A DNA stretch of 64,000 nucleotides from Diadophis punctatus similis (taxonomy: Eukaryota; Chordata; Lepidosauria; Squamata; Dipsadidae). The translations under genes were made by a program, and so were the position numbers. Shown here in pieces: positions 24,287 through 35,187 of this stretch (position 1 is the stretch's first letter; each line of letters begins with the position of its first letter). The notes beneath the pieces are model-generated. The model was not told the origin of the DNA and did not search any database. It was given only the letters and a program-made list of their open reading frames with translations. Location: assembly GCA_023053685.1 (NCBI GenBank), contig JALIGW010000013.1:13046001-13110000 (forward strand). The letters run 5' to 3'.

Positions 24287-25865
24287 ATATAGATATACAC
24301 GTGTGCATTGGACATAGGTTGAATAAGAATCACCAAGATACATGTTAATTTGTATCAATAGCCAAACATACACTTGATAAGAAAATGACAACAGGACACT
24401 CTTTCAGGAGCAACTCCTACTGAATAAAAAGATAATTTCTTCCACATAAGCATGCATAAAATAAGAGATTCATTTTCTGTCAGGCATGAAAGACCAGGAC
24501 CACTTAAACAGATGTATTGCTTATGCCTATGTACAGGAATATTTCCAACTAATGATTAGGCTACTAAAAGTTAGATAAGGGTCAACGGAAATCACAATGA
24601 GTAGGACTTAGTACATTTGTGGCTACATAGGGATTCTAGGCTGATCCCTCTTTTAAGCCTGCTCCCCAAGCTGCCGCTCCTTTTCCTACATTTTCCCCTT
24701 AATTTAAAAATATTAGAAATCAGTAATTAAAACTTATCAAGAGTAACATTTATAAAAAGTTATTTTTATTAGAGGAGTTTTAAAAATTGATATAAATATA
24801 CAGTAAATATAAATATAAACTTTTTAAAAAGATTAAAGTTGATATAAATATACAAAGGCATGTTGTTTGTTTCAAAAAAAATATTATCATGAAAAGAGAC
24901 TGAAAATCATGATTCTCCAGTTCCTTAAAAATGAGCAGTCTTTTTCATTTTATAATAGCGGACAGACAAAATAAAGCACGTACTGTAAATTAGGACCAAA
25001 CATCTGCTATGTGATTTGTTGTACAAAATTTCAAAACAGTGACTAATTTGAACTTTTGAGAGGAAAAAAAAAACATTGTATGAATCTAGTTCTGAGAATC
25101 AAGTCAAACCAAAACTGAGTCATCATCCAACACACTGAAGATGATAAAAGTCCGATTCTAGCTTATTTTGATTCACAAACGTTCTTCAAGAAGTTCTCCT
25201 TCAATGTCATAAAGTGAGGAAATAAATTTTGAGTTATATGAATATAGGCATAGAGAATTTCAATTCAGATGGTAGGTTAACTTTAATATCATTGATCTCA
25301 TTGTATGTATTGTTAATTTTAATGAGGTAGCAAAGAGGTTGAAATGCATGAAAATGGATTAATTTTTAAAAAGTAAAAAATCAATTTAAACTTGAACTTG
25401 GGTAAAATTTGAGACCTAACTTGATTAAACCTTTTATCCAGGTCAGACATTGAGGTTTGTTTTCCCCCTTCCAATCAATGCAGCTCTAGCAATACATTAT
25501 TCCAGCTATGGAGAAGTATAAATACAAAACTATTGAGAAGCAAATGAGTAAACAATTAAGCATCTTCACATTTAAGTTGCTTTACTTCTCCCTTTTTTAT
25601 TGATTATTCTAATATTGTATCCCCCCACCCCCAAAATCTTAAGATGTTTCATGATCATCTTTACAATTTTACAATTTTACAAAGGAAGAATCTTTGCCAG
25701 TTACTGGGAATGAAATTTTGGAAGATTTAGGTATTCTCTCCCAAGTCTATCACATCTTGTGCGTGCACAAATGCTTTACCTGAACATGTGTGCAGGATTA
25801 TCCACTCACTTTTATCAATTCCCATTCTAATATAACTCAATATTGTTATTTCCCATATTACATAC

Positions 25866-25947
25866 TAGCTGATACCCATGCTTCGCTACGAAACTAGAGG
25901 TGACAATTTAACTTTATAGCCTAAAAGGATGTTTTGTTTAACCAATC
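25866..25947 (+). other. Unclassified repeat-like end next to the GTTAG array
   Basis: The stretch begins ACTAGCTGATACCCATGCTT and CGCTACGAAAC and runs directly into the (GTTAG)n array. I recall CTAGCTGATACCC...TTCGCTAC strings as a recurrent repeat end in squamate DNA, but cannot name the class. The association with GTTAG may mean that the array is this repeat's tail. Confidence 0.35.
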
Positions 25948-26087
25948 TAGGTTAGGTTAGGTTAGGTTAGGTTAGGTTAGGTTAGGTTAGGTTAGGTTAG
26001 GTTAGGTTAGGTTAGGTTAGGTTAGGTTAGGTTAGGTTAGGTTAGGTTAGGTTAGGTTAGGTTAGGTTAGGTTAGGTTAGGTTAGGT
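25948..26087 (+). repeat. (GTTAG)n array, left part
   Basis: About 28 near-perfect GTTAG units. The array stops at GTTAGGT, directly before the DIRS element, and resumes on the element's other side at 28331. Confidence 0.96.
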
Positions 26088-26232
26088 GGGACCTTGGTCT
26101 TACCTGATATTTTCCTTCTCAGAGAGGTGGCTATAGCATCCAGGAATGAGTTAACTCTGTCTGCTTGCTGATTGGACTGAGTCTGTCAAAGCTGTTTAGG
26201 ACCTGCCTCTGTTGATACCCTTGGCAGCTTTT
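26088..26232 (-). repeat. DIRS 3' inverted terminal repeat
   Basis: The outer tip is 43 bp (GGGACCTTGGTCTTACCTGA and on to AGAGAGGTGG). It is followed by about 100 bp that pair with 28212-28320. The outer tip is not shared with the opposite terminus but is copied in the internal complementary region at 26342-26395, where it recurs in reverse complement with a few differences. Confidence 0.85.
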
Positions 26233-26341
26233 AACGAAGAAGTGAAGTGACAGACTCTCATGTGCCATAGTCAATTAGGTCTCATTCCTCCAGAAGGTCA
26301 AGGGCAGACAGTCAATGTCCATATAACAACAGGGTGGGGCT

Positions 26342-26424
26342 GGATGCTATATCCACCTCTCTGAGAAGGAACATATCAGGTAAGACTAACGTCCCTTCTC
26401 CATTGTGGTGGATCCAGGAATGGG
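26342..26424 (-). repeat. DIRS internal complementary region
   Basis: The part 26342-26394 is the reverse complement of the left terminus (26088-26140): CCACCTCTCTGAGAAGGAAC and CAGGTAAGAC. The next part, 26395-26424, is the reverse complement of the right terminus: TTCTCCATTGTGGTGG then ATCCAGGAATGGG. The block is therefore a copy of the two termini joined end to end, which is the diagnostic DIRS structure used to form the circle. Confidence 0.87.
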
Positions 26425-26470
26425 AAAGCTGGCTGTCCATCCGGGAGGGCCCCGACTGGCTGCCCATTCT

Positions 26471-27370
26471 TCAGTCTCTGATAACCTGTTGCAGCACCCT
26501 CCTTCCAAAGGATGCTTCCGCCGAAACATAAAAGTCCACTTTGTAGTGTTTGACGAATGGAGAAGGGGACGACCAGGTGGCTGCCCAGCAAACCTCCTCA
26601 AGGGACGCTTGAGTCGCCCACGCGGCTGAGGTTGCAGCGCCCCTCGTTGAGTGATCCGTAATGCGGTTTGGAACCGATCTGGATTGAAGCTCGTAGGCCT
26701 TTGCAATCGTTGAGCGAATCCAGCGGCCAACTGTAGATGAAGAGGCCTTGCACCCCAATGAAGAAGGCTGGAATGAAAGAAAAAGAGATTCCGATCTTCG
26801 GAACGAAGCTGTTCTGTTAATGTAAATCTTAAGTGATCTGTGCACATCTAGAGTGTGCCACCTTTTCTCGGACGGGTGAACTGGCGCGGGATAGAAATTA
26901 GGGAGGACAACCTCCTGGGCCCTATGGTACCATGTATTAATATTTGGAAGGAACGTTGGGTCCAGCCAAAGGACGACCTTGTCACTGTGGAAAATACAGA
27001 GATCAGCCCTGACTGACAATGCTGCCAGTTCCAAGACCCGTCTGGCCGATGTAATGGCCACCAAAAAGGCCACTTTACAAGAGAGATTGTGCAAGGTTGC
27101 CGTACTGAGAGGTTCGTAAGGAGCTTTAGTGAGTGAATTTAGCACTTTTGGTAGGTCCCAGATAGGATACCTGTGAATGACAGGCGGACATATGTTGGAA
27201 GCTCCCCGAAGGAAGCGACGAATCGTAGGATGGAGCGCCAACGAATCTGGTCAACCACAGGACAGAACGGAAGACAAGGCTGCCACTTGTCTCCTGATGG
27301 TATTGGGCTTGAGGCCCCTGTCCAGGCTGTCCTGGAGAAATTCAAGGACCTGGCCCTGTGTGGCTGCAGT
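26471..27370 (-). pseudogene. DIRS tyrosine recombinase, one in-frame stop
   Basis: The open part (27241-26471, 256 residues) carries the recombinase core. The first catalytic Arg lies in TSARRVLEL, the H-x-x-R box is HSTRGAATSAAW, and WSSPSPFVKHY holds the Trp and the nucleophilic Tyr, so the R-H-R-Y set is present. Upstream in the same frame is an N-terminal core-binding-like stretch (LEFLQDSLDRGLKPNTIRRQ). It is separated from the rest by a TGA at 27251-27253, so the gene is broken. It lies directly downstream of the RNase H-end fragment and upstream of the complementary region, the usual DIRS order. Confidence 0.83.
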
Positions 27371-27508
27371 AGGCATGATGTTTGCCCTATCGCACCACCG
27401 ACAGAATGTCCAGATTGCATCATAAATGCGTATAGTGGAGGGTCTCCTGGAGGCCTGGATGTTGCAATGACCCTTGAGGAAATATTGTCCTCCCTCAGAG
27501 CGACCCGC

Positions 27509-27982
27509 TCATGTGCCAGCAGTCAGTTTGAACCACTGGGGATCCGGGTGGTTCAGCGCCTCCTCGCTGAGGGCTATCCTGCTCTGAGGGAACCTCCAGG
27601 GTGGGGCTACCAAAAGGTTCAGCAGATCCGCAAACCATGACCGTCGAGGCCAATATGGAGCTACCAGAACGACCTCCACTTTCTCTGCCAGGATCTTTTG
27701 TATGACCCGTGGAATAAGCAGGAGAGGCAGGAATGGGTACAATAGACCCCTGGGCCAAGGGATACGTAGAGTGTTGGTGGCATCTGCTCCCTGAGTCGCA
27801 AATCTGGTAAAGTAGCGTTGAACCTGGGCATTGTTTGGGGTGGCGAAGAGATCCACGTCTGGGAGACCAAAGATGTCCATCATCTCCCGGAATAAGTCCG
27901 GGTGCAGGCGCCACTCGGCATGATCCACAGAGGACCAGTCATTCAATAGAAATGTCCCGAATATATATGGTAATGACAGCAC
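27509..27982 (-). pseudogene. DIRS RT/RNase H polyprotein, C-terminal fragment
   Basis: The 157-codon frame contains EWRLHPDLFREMMDIFGLPD then VDLFATPNNAQVQRYFTRF, and later LLYPFLPLLLIPRVIQKI and EVVLVAPYWPRRSWFADLL. This is the conserved RNase H-to-connection end of vertebrate DIRS polyproteins. The reverse-transcriptase palm (with its YxDD box) and gag are absent upstream, where the sequence changes to a non-coding leader (about 27990-28211). This indicates an internal deletion of several kilobases compared with complete DIRS elements. Confidence 0.8.
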
Positions 27983-28211
27983 CGATAGATCTGACAGCTC
28001 TGCTAGCTGTCAGCAGCAATCAGCTTGAGCTGAAGCTCTTGCTGTGGGGATCACACCAGCGACTCAACCAATGTCAGGGAGTCAGCTGTCAAAACTCAAA
28101 GAATAAGAAATCCGATGGAATTGGAAATGTGATGAATATAGAATCAAGGAATGCTCAATTTGAAAACAGGAGGAATGGTTGGCACAACCGTCCTAGCTGA
28201 GCGACTGAGTC

Positions 28212-28320
28212 AAAAAGCTGCCAAGGGTAGCAACAGAGGCGGGTCCTAAACAGCTTTGACAGACTCAGTCCAATCAGCAAGCAAATGGAGTTAACCCATT
28301 CCTGGATGCTATATCCACCA
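28212..28320 (-). repeat. DIRS 5' inverted terminal repeat
   Basis: This stretch pairs with 26126-26232. Together with the 10-bp outer tip to 28330 (ending TGGAGAA) it forms the 5' terminus. A similar terminus marks the fragment ending at 10850. Confidence 0.83.
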
Positions 28321-28330
28321 CAATGGAGAA

Positions 28331-28425
28331 TAGGTTAGGTTAGGTTAGGTTAGGTTAGGTTAGGTTAGGTTAGGTTAGGTTAGGTTAGGTTAGGTTAGGT
28401 TAGGTTAGGTTAGGTTAGGTTAGGA
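28331..28425 (+). repeat. (GTTAG)n array, right part
   Basis: About 19 GTTAG units, starting TAGGTTAG directly after the DIRS terminus. Removing the DIRS element leaves GTTAGGT joined to TAGGTTAG, which keeps the 5-bp period unbroken. Confidence 0.96.
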
Positions 28426-28459
28426 GTTGTTATGAAGTGAGTTCAGTTCCATCGTTCCT

Positions 28460-28690
28460 TATTTTTCAGAAGTCCTTCAAGATTTGGCTTCAGCATCAGG
28501 CCTGGGGGGAATCTCAGCTGACTAGAGAATTCTTGAGGTAGATCCACTGCTAATCAAATCTCTTGTGTGTTTTTTTCAATTTTTTAAAATATGACTGTGT
28601 TTGGCATGCCTATTGTTTTATACTTTTTTGCTGAATGCCACTCAGTCACTTCTTGTGAGATATGCAGCCATATAAATTTGATAAATAAGG
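28460..28690 (+). mobile_element. Old L2-type LINE 3' end
   Basis: The stretch AAGATTTGGCTTCAGCATCA then GGCCTGGGGGGA resembles the last codons of L2-type ORF2 and the start of its 3' UTR. The end ATGCAGCCATATAAATTTGA with TAAATAA is the usual tail. The copy is diverged and has no open frame. Confidence 0.45.
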
Positions 28691-30344
28691 TTGGACTATT
28701 GTCCTTGCTGGTTCATTTTAAGTGAAACTAAACAGTCACTTTTCTCCCTATTTTGCCCACGTATGACTCTGCAGAAGGGCTAGGTTGAATTTTGTCATTT
28801 TACTGGTACTGTATTAGCCCTTCAAGATGGGCCAGATCAAGAAACAGGAAGACTAGAACTACACTTTATTGAAGTAGGTTCTAATAACAAAGCCTTGCAA
28901 ATATGTCTGTGTTTTCCCTTCGCTCCCTCTTATACCCGGGGGGGGGGGTAGTCTGAATATGTTTGTAACACTCCTCCACCACTTCCCTGGACTTAACATG
29001 TTTCTTCTGCACCTGGTATTTCCTTAATGGCCACTGGATTCCTTCCCCAAGGTTATCTCCCTGACTCTCTACAAAATGTTATTTTAACTGATGTAATTTA
29101 CCATTGTTTAATTATATTCATTGTTGTATTGCAAACAACTGAACCGCTTGCCAGGAACATGCAAAAATAAACTTGACCATAAAAACCTCACAAATAAATA
29201 GCTGACTTCAATAAACTAGCCTATTACATTATCTTGGGTGATATTCTGATGAGGTGTTTTTAAGCTGTGATTTTTGTAATCGCTCTTGAGGCCACCTCAA
29301 CAACATTTCAGATAAGTGTTTAAATATGAAGAAGTGGCTCTGTTGGCCAATCCATTCCTGCTTTGGGAAAGAAGTGGTTTGAAAAAGAAAGGAAACTGAA
29401 AGCATTTGAATGACACTTGAAATACCCACAAATATTTGAAACACACTGTTACAGCCTTTTCCTAGTGGAAAGATGGGAGTACACACTGTGTATCTGGACT
29501 GTGGTGGCTTCGGAGGGGACAAGGGTACTAAGTTAGCTCTGGACATTCAAATTACAATTCTGCTCAGAATGCTTAGCAAATATAAAATTATACTCAACAA
29601 TACAAGACAAATTGCAAACTGGAATAAAAAGTTTTTTAAAATGAATTATATGAAAATAATTTTATATAATTTGTATCTTCCACTTTCAGCCTCTGAAGGA
29701 CAGATGGTCTTTAAATCTAACAAGCAAGCAAACAAATAAAATCAAGTTGCTGACTTGAAGAACATTGTTATTTATATGGTTTAAGGCGGCACATAGCAAA
29801 AGGCATATTCTTGTCTTTCTTCTCTGCTCTGGGGCCATTCTTTTTTTTCCCCTATATATATAAATGTACATGAATTATGGGTATACAAAATAGTTAATTA
29901 CTTTACATACTATTTAGGTTATTAAAATTATATGTATATCTTTCATTGATATGGCTGTCAAGTTATATGTTACTTATTCTGCTTCTTTTTATTTTAATTG
30001 ACAAATATAAATTTGGAGCCAGGCCTTGAAAAGCAGATTGGCATGAAAAGCAACTGTGTTTAAAAATAAGGTATGATTTAGACTTAATTGTATTCAGAGT
30101 ATATCCTCTGAAACAAATAGGACAGAATTCCTGCTGCTTCCAATAGATGTACTACATAACTACAGCTGGATCCAACCCATTATGCATAGCTTCTTCATGG
30201 TGTTTACTGCTATTTTAGTCAAAATATACAATGAAAACAATGGGGTAGACGTTCGCTTGCAAAATTAAAGCCAAGTGGGACACCAGCAAGACATCCACGT
30301 CTTCCCTGCTAAGAAGTTGGTGAGGACCTGTTACTTTCTTAGAA

Positions 30345-31170
30345 AACATCAATACAATTGAGAGAGTCCCAAAATATTTCACAAGAAGAGTCCTCCACTC
30401 CTCTGCTCGCAACAGAATATCTTATTCCACCAGACTTGAAATTTTGGGCTTAGATAGCTTAGAACTTCGTCGCCTTCGATCTGACCTAAATGTAGTTTAT
30501 AAAATCATCTACCACAATGTCCTACCTGTCAATGATTACTTCAGCTTCAATTGCAACAATACACAAGCACACAAGCTCACCTGTCTGGAACCCGCACTGC
30601 ATAACAGACATTAATACAATCGAGAGAGTCCAGAAATATTTCACTAGAAGAGTCCTCCACTCCTCTGCTTGCAATAAAATACCTTATTCCACCAGACTTG
30701 AAATATTGGGATTAGACAATTTACAACTACGCCGCCTCCGATCTGATCTAAATGTAGTTCATAAAATCATATATCAAAAAGTCCTCCCTGTCAATGATTA
30801 CTTCAGCTTCAACCGCAACAATACACGAGCACGTAATAGATTCAAACTTAATATAAACCGCTCCAAACTCGACTGCAGAAAATATGACTTCAGCAACAGA
30901 GTGATCAATGCCTTGAATGCACTACCTGACTCTGGTTTCTTCCCCAAACCCCAAAAACTTTAACTTTAGACTGTCTACAGTCGACCTCACCCCTTTCCTA
31001 AGAGGTCTGTAAGGGGCGTGCATAAGCGCACCATTGTGCCTACCGTCCCTGTCCTACTGTGCTATTGCCTAATTTATGTGTACCTACTTTGCTAATGTTT
31101 ATGTTTATACCAATACCTACTATCTTGTACATGTTTGACAAGCAAATAAATAAATAAATAAAATAAAATA
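30345..31170 (+). mobile_element. Non-LTR retrotransposon (CR1/L2 group) 3' end with a partially duplicated ORF2 end
   Basis: The open frame ending at 30963 contains SSPVWNPHCITDINTIERVQ, KYFTRRVL, YSTRLEILGLDNLQLRRL and DFSNRVINALNALPDSGF. This is the reverse-transcriptase C-terminal region of jockey/CR1/L2-group LINEs. The same coding segment (NTIERVPKYFTRRVL to NDYFSF) also occurs immediately upstream at about 30350-30575, in another frame. The 3' UTR (30964-31140) ends with TTGACAAGCAAATAAATAAA and an AATAA-rich tail to about 31176. It is 5'-truncated near 30345. The exact clade is uncertain. Confidence 0.75.
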
Positions 31171-31961
31171 AAATAAATATATCTGCAATAAGTGAAAGCT
31201 ACTTGTTTAAAGTTCCAGAACATTAAACATCAAAAATATATTTTGCCAACTTAAAGACAAATTCATACTTTGGGATATAACTGTAAGAAACACATGGTCT
31301 GCATAACCAAGGCTGCAATTTAGTTTATTTTAAAAGGATTGCTAAATATAGACTACAGTAAGGCATAAACAGCTCTGTGTCACAAAGAAAAGATCAGCCA
31401 TTAGCAAGCTAAGAATATGGTGGTTCTTATATTTTTAAAAAGGATCTGGAAAACTGAAACCTGAACTTCATCATCCAACATCACTCAAACTCCCTTCTAG
31501 ATGTGGCAGCATGTGCCAAGGTACATCAATCAAATTACTTCTAATAAAGTACAATTTTATTTATATTTAATTTGGTATTCTACTGAATTCCTACATTTTT
31601 CCAATTATATTACACACGCACACGGACCAAATATTCCAGTTAAACCACTTATGATAAAACCCCCATGGACTGTGTTTACTATTGTTGCAGACCGTCCCCG
31701 GGGAAGAAAGAAGATACAATAACCAGAGCAAACTGAATGTAAGTGCTTTCTATCTCTAATAAAACAACTCTAAATAATCCATCTTAAAAAAGCACCTAAC
31801 AATTTAGATAAATGACTTTCATAAACTAGACACATGCTTGAACAGATTTAGAAGTGCTGATTTTCACTGTACCATTTTCACTTTACTGGGGAGAGATGAG
31901 AAGAGGAAGGGAGGGAGGGATGACAAAGATTTGAGACAACATCAGATTCTATCATGTAGAA

Positions 31962-32093
31962 CAGGGGTGTCAAACTCACGGCCCGCGGGCCAGATGAGTC
32001 ACGTGCTGGCCACGCCTACCACCATTTTAGCAAAGGGAGGAAAAGTCGCAATACGCCACGTAACAACGTGCCGATGCGAGTTTGACACCCCTG
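31962..32093 (+). mobile_element. hAT MITE (CAGGGGTGTCAAACTC type)
   Basis: The 132-bp element has ends CAGGGGTGTCAAACTC and GAGTTTGACACCCCTG as an exact inverted repeat. The flanking duplication atgtagaa is also exact (31954-31961 and 32094-32101). The interior contains GGCCCGCGGGCC, as in many Charlie-type hAT MITEs. Confidence 0.9.
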
Positions 32094-32499
32094 ATGTAGA
32101 ATCATACTAGGGAAGAGAACTAAAATCTGGAGAGAGAGGGTTATTAACAGGCAAACACTCCCAATATATTCTACCTGAAAACCAATGAACTACTATTTAA
32201 TTTTTCTGCACCTTTTCATAACCAAGCAATCCCATACAGCCAGTGAACAAGATGTCACAAACACTAAATTAACATTGTAGGAAAATTTTGACTAGCCTGG
32301 TTTCAGAAATCATGACCAATGCATTTATCTGTATTTGTTATTCTGTGGATAGTTCCTTAAACTAGACCGCAAACTTATGTTTTGTATTATCTCATGAGGG
32401 TACTTTTACATTTTTGAATTTGGTATAGTTTGCAGGGCGCATAATTCATCCCTGAAAGTTGGGACACTGTAAAAGTGTCACAAAACAGAGCCTACCCTT

Positions 32500-32877
32500 C
32501 AGGGTGGATTTGATTTAAAGCAAGTCGATTTAAATCACGATTTAAATCATGATTTAAATCACTAGTAAAAAGGCTTGATTTAAATCAACTCGATTTAAAT
32601 CATAATTTTTAAAGAGCAACTGTCATCTCTGTCCCGCAGGCTTCTCCTCTGACCCGCTGTTGACTCACCGATAGTCCCAATATTGCAGAATATACAGCCT
32701 CATGCTACATAACTAAACTCCATTTCATGCTGAATAAACTAAATTATGAATGTATCTTAAATAGAAAACTATCTTTAGATATTTTTACTCCAAAAACATT
32801 TTATTAAAATACATTTGATAAAAATCAAAAAAATCTGATTTAAATTAAAAAAAAACCATTGATTTTTATCCACCCTG
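32500..32877 (+). mobile_element. MITE with GATTTAAATC-rich left part and 8-bp duplication
   Basis: The ends CAGGGTGGATTTGATTTAAA and TTGATTTTTATCCACCCTG are imperfect inverted repeats. The flank ctaccctt occurs exactly on both sides (32492-32499 and 32878-32885). The left 110 bp is a series of ATTTAAAT palindromes. The 8-bp duplication supports a hAT-type transposase. There is no coding capacity. Confidence 0.83.
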
Positions 32878-32888
32878 CTACCCTTTTA

Positions 32889-33288
32889 CTGGTAGTCCTC
32901 GACTTATGCCCATAATTGAGTCAACAATTTCAGTTGGAAATCATGATGGTTTTAAGTGGCTCACCACAATGACTGTGCCAGTTTTATGTTCTTTTTTGTG
33001 GCAGTCATAAAGTAAACAATTCAATCATTAAGTGAATCCATTGTTCATAATGGGGTATTTTTTGCCAGAAACTGGAAATAAATGCCATAAATCATAATCA
33101 TGTGACCATGGGATGTGGCAAAGAACTGTAAATGTGGGTCAGCTGCTGAGCACCCAAAATGCAGCCAAGTAACCTTGGGGGGGGTGTCAGCCATTGGAAC
33201 TTCAAATCTGGTTTTAAGTTCTTTTTTCAGGAGCCGTCATAACTTCAAACAGTTGCTAAGCGACCAGTCATAAAGCAAGGACTATCTG
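32889..33288. mobile_element. TA-flanked MITE, Tigger-like family
   Basis: The ends CTGGTAGTCCTCGACTTA and TAAAGCAAGGACTATCTG are inverted and TA lies on both sides. The interior has scattered CATAAGTGAA and TCATGTGACCATGGGA motifs. It starts only a few bases right of the MITE ending at 32877. Relatives at 3204-3584 and 35574-36330. Confidence 0.7.
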
Positions 33289-33353
33289 TACTTTGTCAGG
33301 TCATTCATTGATCTGGTCTAATATTACTGCTAGAAAGTAACCACTATCTAGGG

Positions 33354-33888
33354 CTGTGGTGGCGAACCTATGGCACGCGTGCCAGAGGTGGCACGCGGAG
33401 CCATAGAAGCCGGCACGCGAGGGTTGCACACCGGCAAACCGGAAGTGCGAAAAAACACACTTCCGGTTTGGCAGTGTGCTGTTTTTTGCATTCCGGAGGG
33501 TTCAGGGAAGCTCCCTGAAGCTCCGGAATGCAAAAAACTACAAAACGGACAAACTGGAAGTGCACTTTTCCGCACTTCCGGTTTGTCCGTTTTGTAGTTT
33601 TTTGCATTCCGGAGCTTCAGGGAGCTTCCCTGAACCCTCCGGAGTGCAAAAAACAGCATACCGGCAAACCGGAAGTGCGTTTTTTGCACTTCCGGTTTGC
33701 CGGTTTCGTCGTCCCAGGCTCCGGTAAGCCTTTGCGCGGGGGTGGGGTGTGTGCGCATGCGCAGGGGGCAGCATGGGGGGGTGTTGTGCGCATGCGTGGG
33801 GGGAGGGAATGGGTGTGGGCACGCGAGCGCGCATGAGCGCGCCCCCCCTCTTTTTGGCACGCGAGCCTAAAAAGTTTCGCCACCACTG
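33354..33888 (+). mobile_element. hAT MITE, GGCGAACC family, with nested palindromes
   Basis: The ends CTGTGGTGGCGAACCTATGG and TTTCGCCACCACTG are inverted. The duplication atctaggg is exact (33346-33353 and 33889-33896). The interior repeats palindromic units such as CCGGAAGTGCG/CGCACTTCCGG and GGAGCTTCAGGGAGC, so it can fold into several stacked hairpins. It is closely related to 44975-45531. The many ORFs are translations of these units. Confidence 0.87.
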
Positions 33889-34055
33889 ATCTAGGGTTTC
33901 TGCTTGAAGGTTTCTCATGCCTTACTGGAGTAGCCAGTTTGAACTTGATCTCTTCTCTATACTAACCTCAGCTCTACCACCAATCTACCATAACTACCCA
34001 ATTTCAACATGGCTCTGTATTGCAGCTGGTGAAATTTTGAAAAAACAGGTAGAAA

Positions 34056-34126
34056 TTTAATTTAATTTAATTTATTAAATTTATATGCCGCCCAACTCCC
34101 AAAGGACTCTTCCTTCTAAGTCTTCC
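34056..34126 (-). mobile_element. L2-type LINE 3' tail
   Basis: Read on the minus strand: GAGTCCTTTGGGAGTTGGGC then GGCATATAAATTTAATAAAT, followed by an (AAATT)-type tail. This is a short, heavily 5'-truncated L2-type end. Confidence 0.55.
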
Positions 34127-35187
34127 TTCTAAGATAAGCTTCCATTTCCTAGTCTATCTTAGCTTTCATCTTATGGTCTAATTGGTCTTGTTGGTTAGAT
34201 GGCTCAAATGAGGTCAAGTAATTATGGAAGACCAATGACTGAAAGCAAATATGTAAGTATAAAGGTTGCAAAGAAGAATCAGATTAACTACCATTGTCAC
34301 TTCTCCTGATGGATGAATACAATTATCTACAACACAAATATCAATAAAAAGCAAGGGAAAAAACAATTCCTGCATTTAGATCAATCCTTATTAAACACTG
34401 GTTTCTAGCAAATAATAATATATTCTGTCCTAATCCAACCTCAGTTTACTGATAGCAGAAAAGACTAAGATCTTGCTGGCTAAATTACTTTAGATGCTAC
34501 ATTTTCTATTTAATTTTGATTCTTGCCTACTCTCTCTCAGTTCATCAGCTAACTCCTCTTGAACTCATATAAAATCAGGCTTTTTAAAGATTATAATTAC
34601 AATCTATTTTAGGAAGTGAGAATTCAATTATGGAGTGTGAAGGTGGAAAGTAATTACTTTTATTAGATTAAATACAAGTATGCAAATATATAAAATAATA
34701 GTACAAAAGAGAAATTCTAACATCTAGAAATTCAAATAGAAATAATAGAAGATTGCAAGGATAATGTAAAACAAGCTATACCAATCAGATAATGTAAAAC
34801 AATATATACTGATTATAAGAGTGTTTTCTCATTAGTCATTTTCTGAAGGGAAAAAAAAGGAACTTCACACTCCTTAAAAAGTTAAGGATTTGAGGAATTA
34901 CAAAACCAGTTAGCCTGGAATCCTACTTCTAGGGAGGCTCCAAGTACTTGTGACTTATAGAAATCTGAATTGTAAAATGGCCACACATGATTACAAGGTC
35001 CAGAAATCAATAATTCAATACTTTGCAAGTAAATGTATTTTATTTTGTTTCTGTCCTCAGTAGATCTTTTTTGTAAGTGGCAGCTCTCTATCATTTCTTC
35101 ACTCTTTGCTGTTTGATGACGATGGTTTCTACATCTGTTGAGTTTGCTTAGCTGTATGTCTTAGCAATATAAAGAAAAAGTATAGGT

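Larger units (their letters stand above)
26088..28330 (-). mobile_element. DIRS-type tyrosine-recombinase retrotransposon, internally deleted but with both termini
   Basis: In the minus orientation the order is 5' terminal repeat (28330-28212), leader, RNase H-end fragment (27982-27509), tyrosine recombinase (27241-26471 and upstream), internal complementary region (26424-26342) and 3' terminal repeat (26232-26088). The terminal repeats are inverted to each other over about 106 bp, sharing CAGGAATG-GTTAACTC, GGACTGAGTCTGTCAAAGCT and CCCTTGGCAGCTTTT. Each also has its own outer tip. DIRS elements move through a circular intermediate using the recombinase instead of a DDE integrase and make no target duplication. 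The gag gene and most of the reverse transcriptase are missing, so this copy is not autonomous. Confidence 0.88.

Noticed and set aside
23790..24308. 172-codon tyrosine/isoleucine-rich minus frame
   Set aside because: It is a translation of the (ATAAT)n tract inside a hAT MITE.
25948..26087. CRISPR-like direct repeats
   Set aside because: Simple tandem pentanucleotide without spacers, in a vertebrate genome.
25948..28425. Interstitial telomere
   Set aside because: The unit is GTTAG (5 bp), not the vertebrate TTAGGG.
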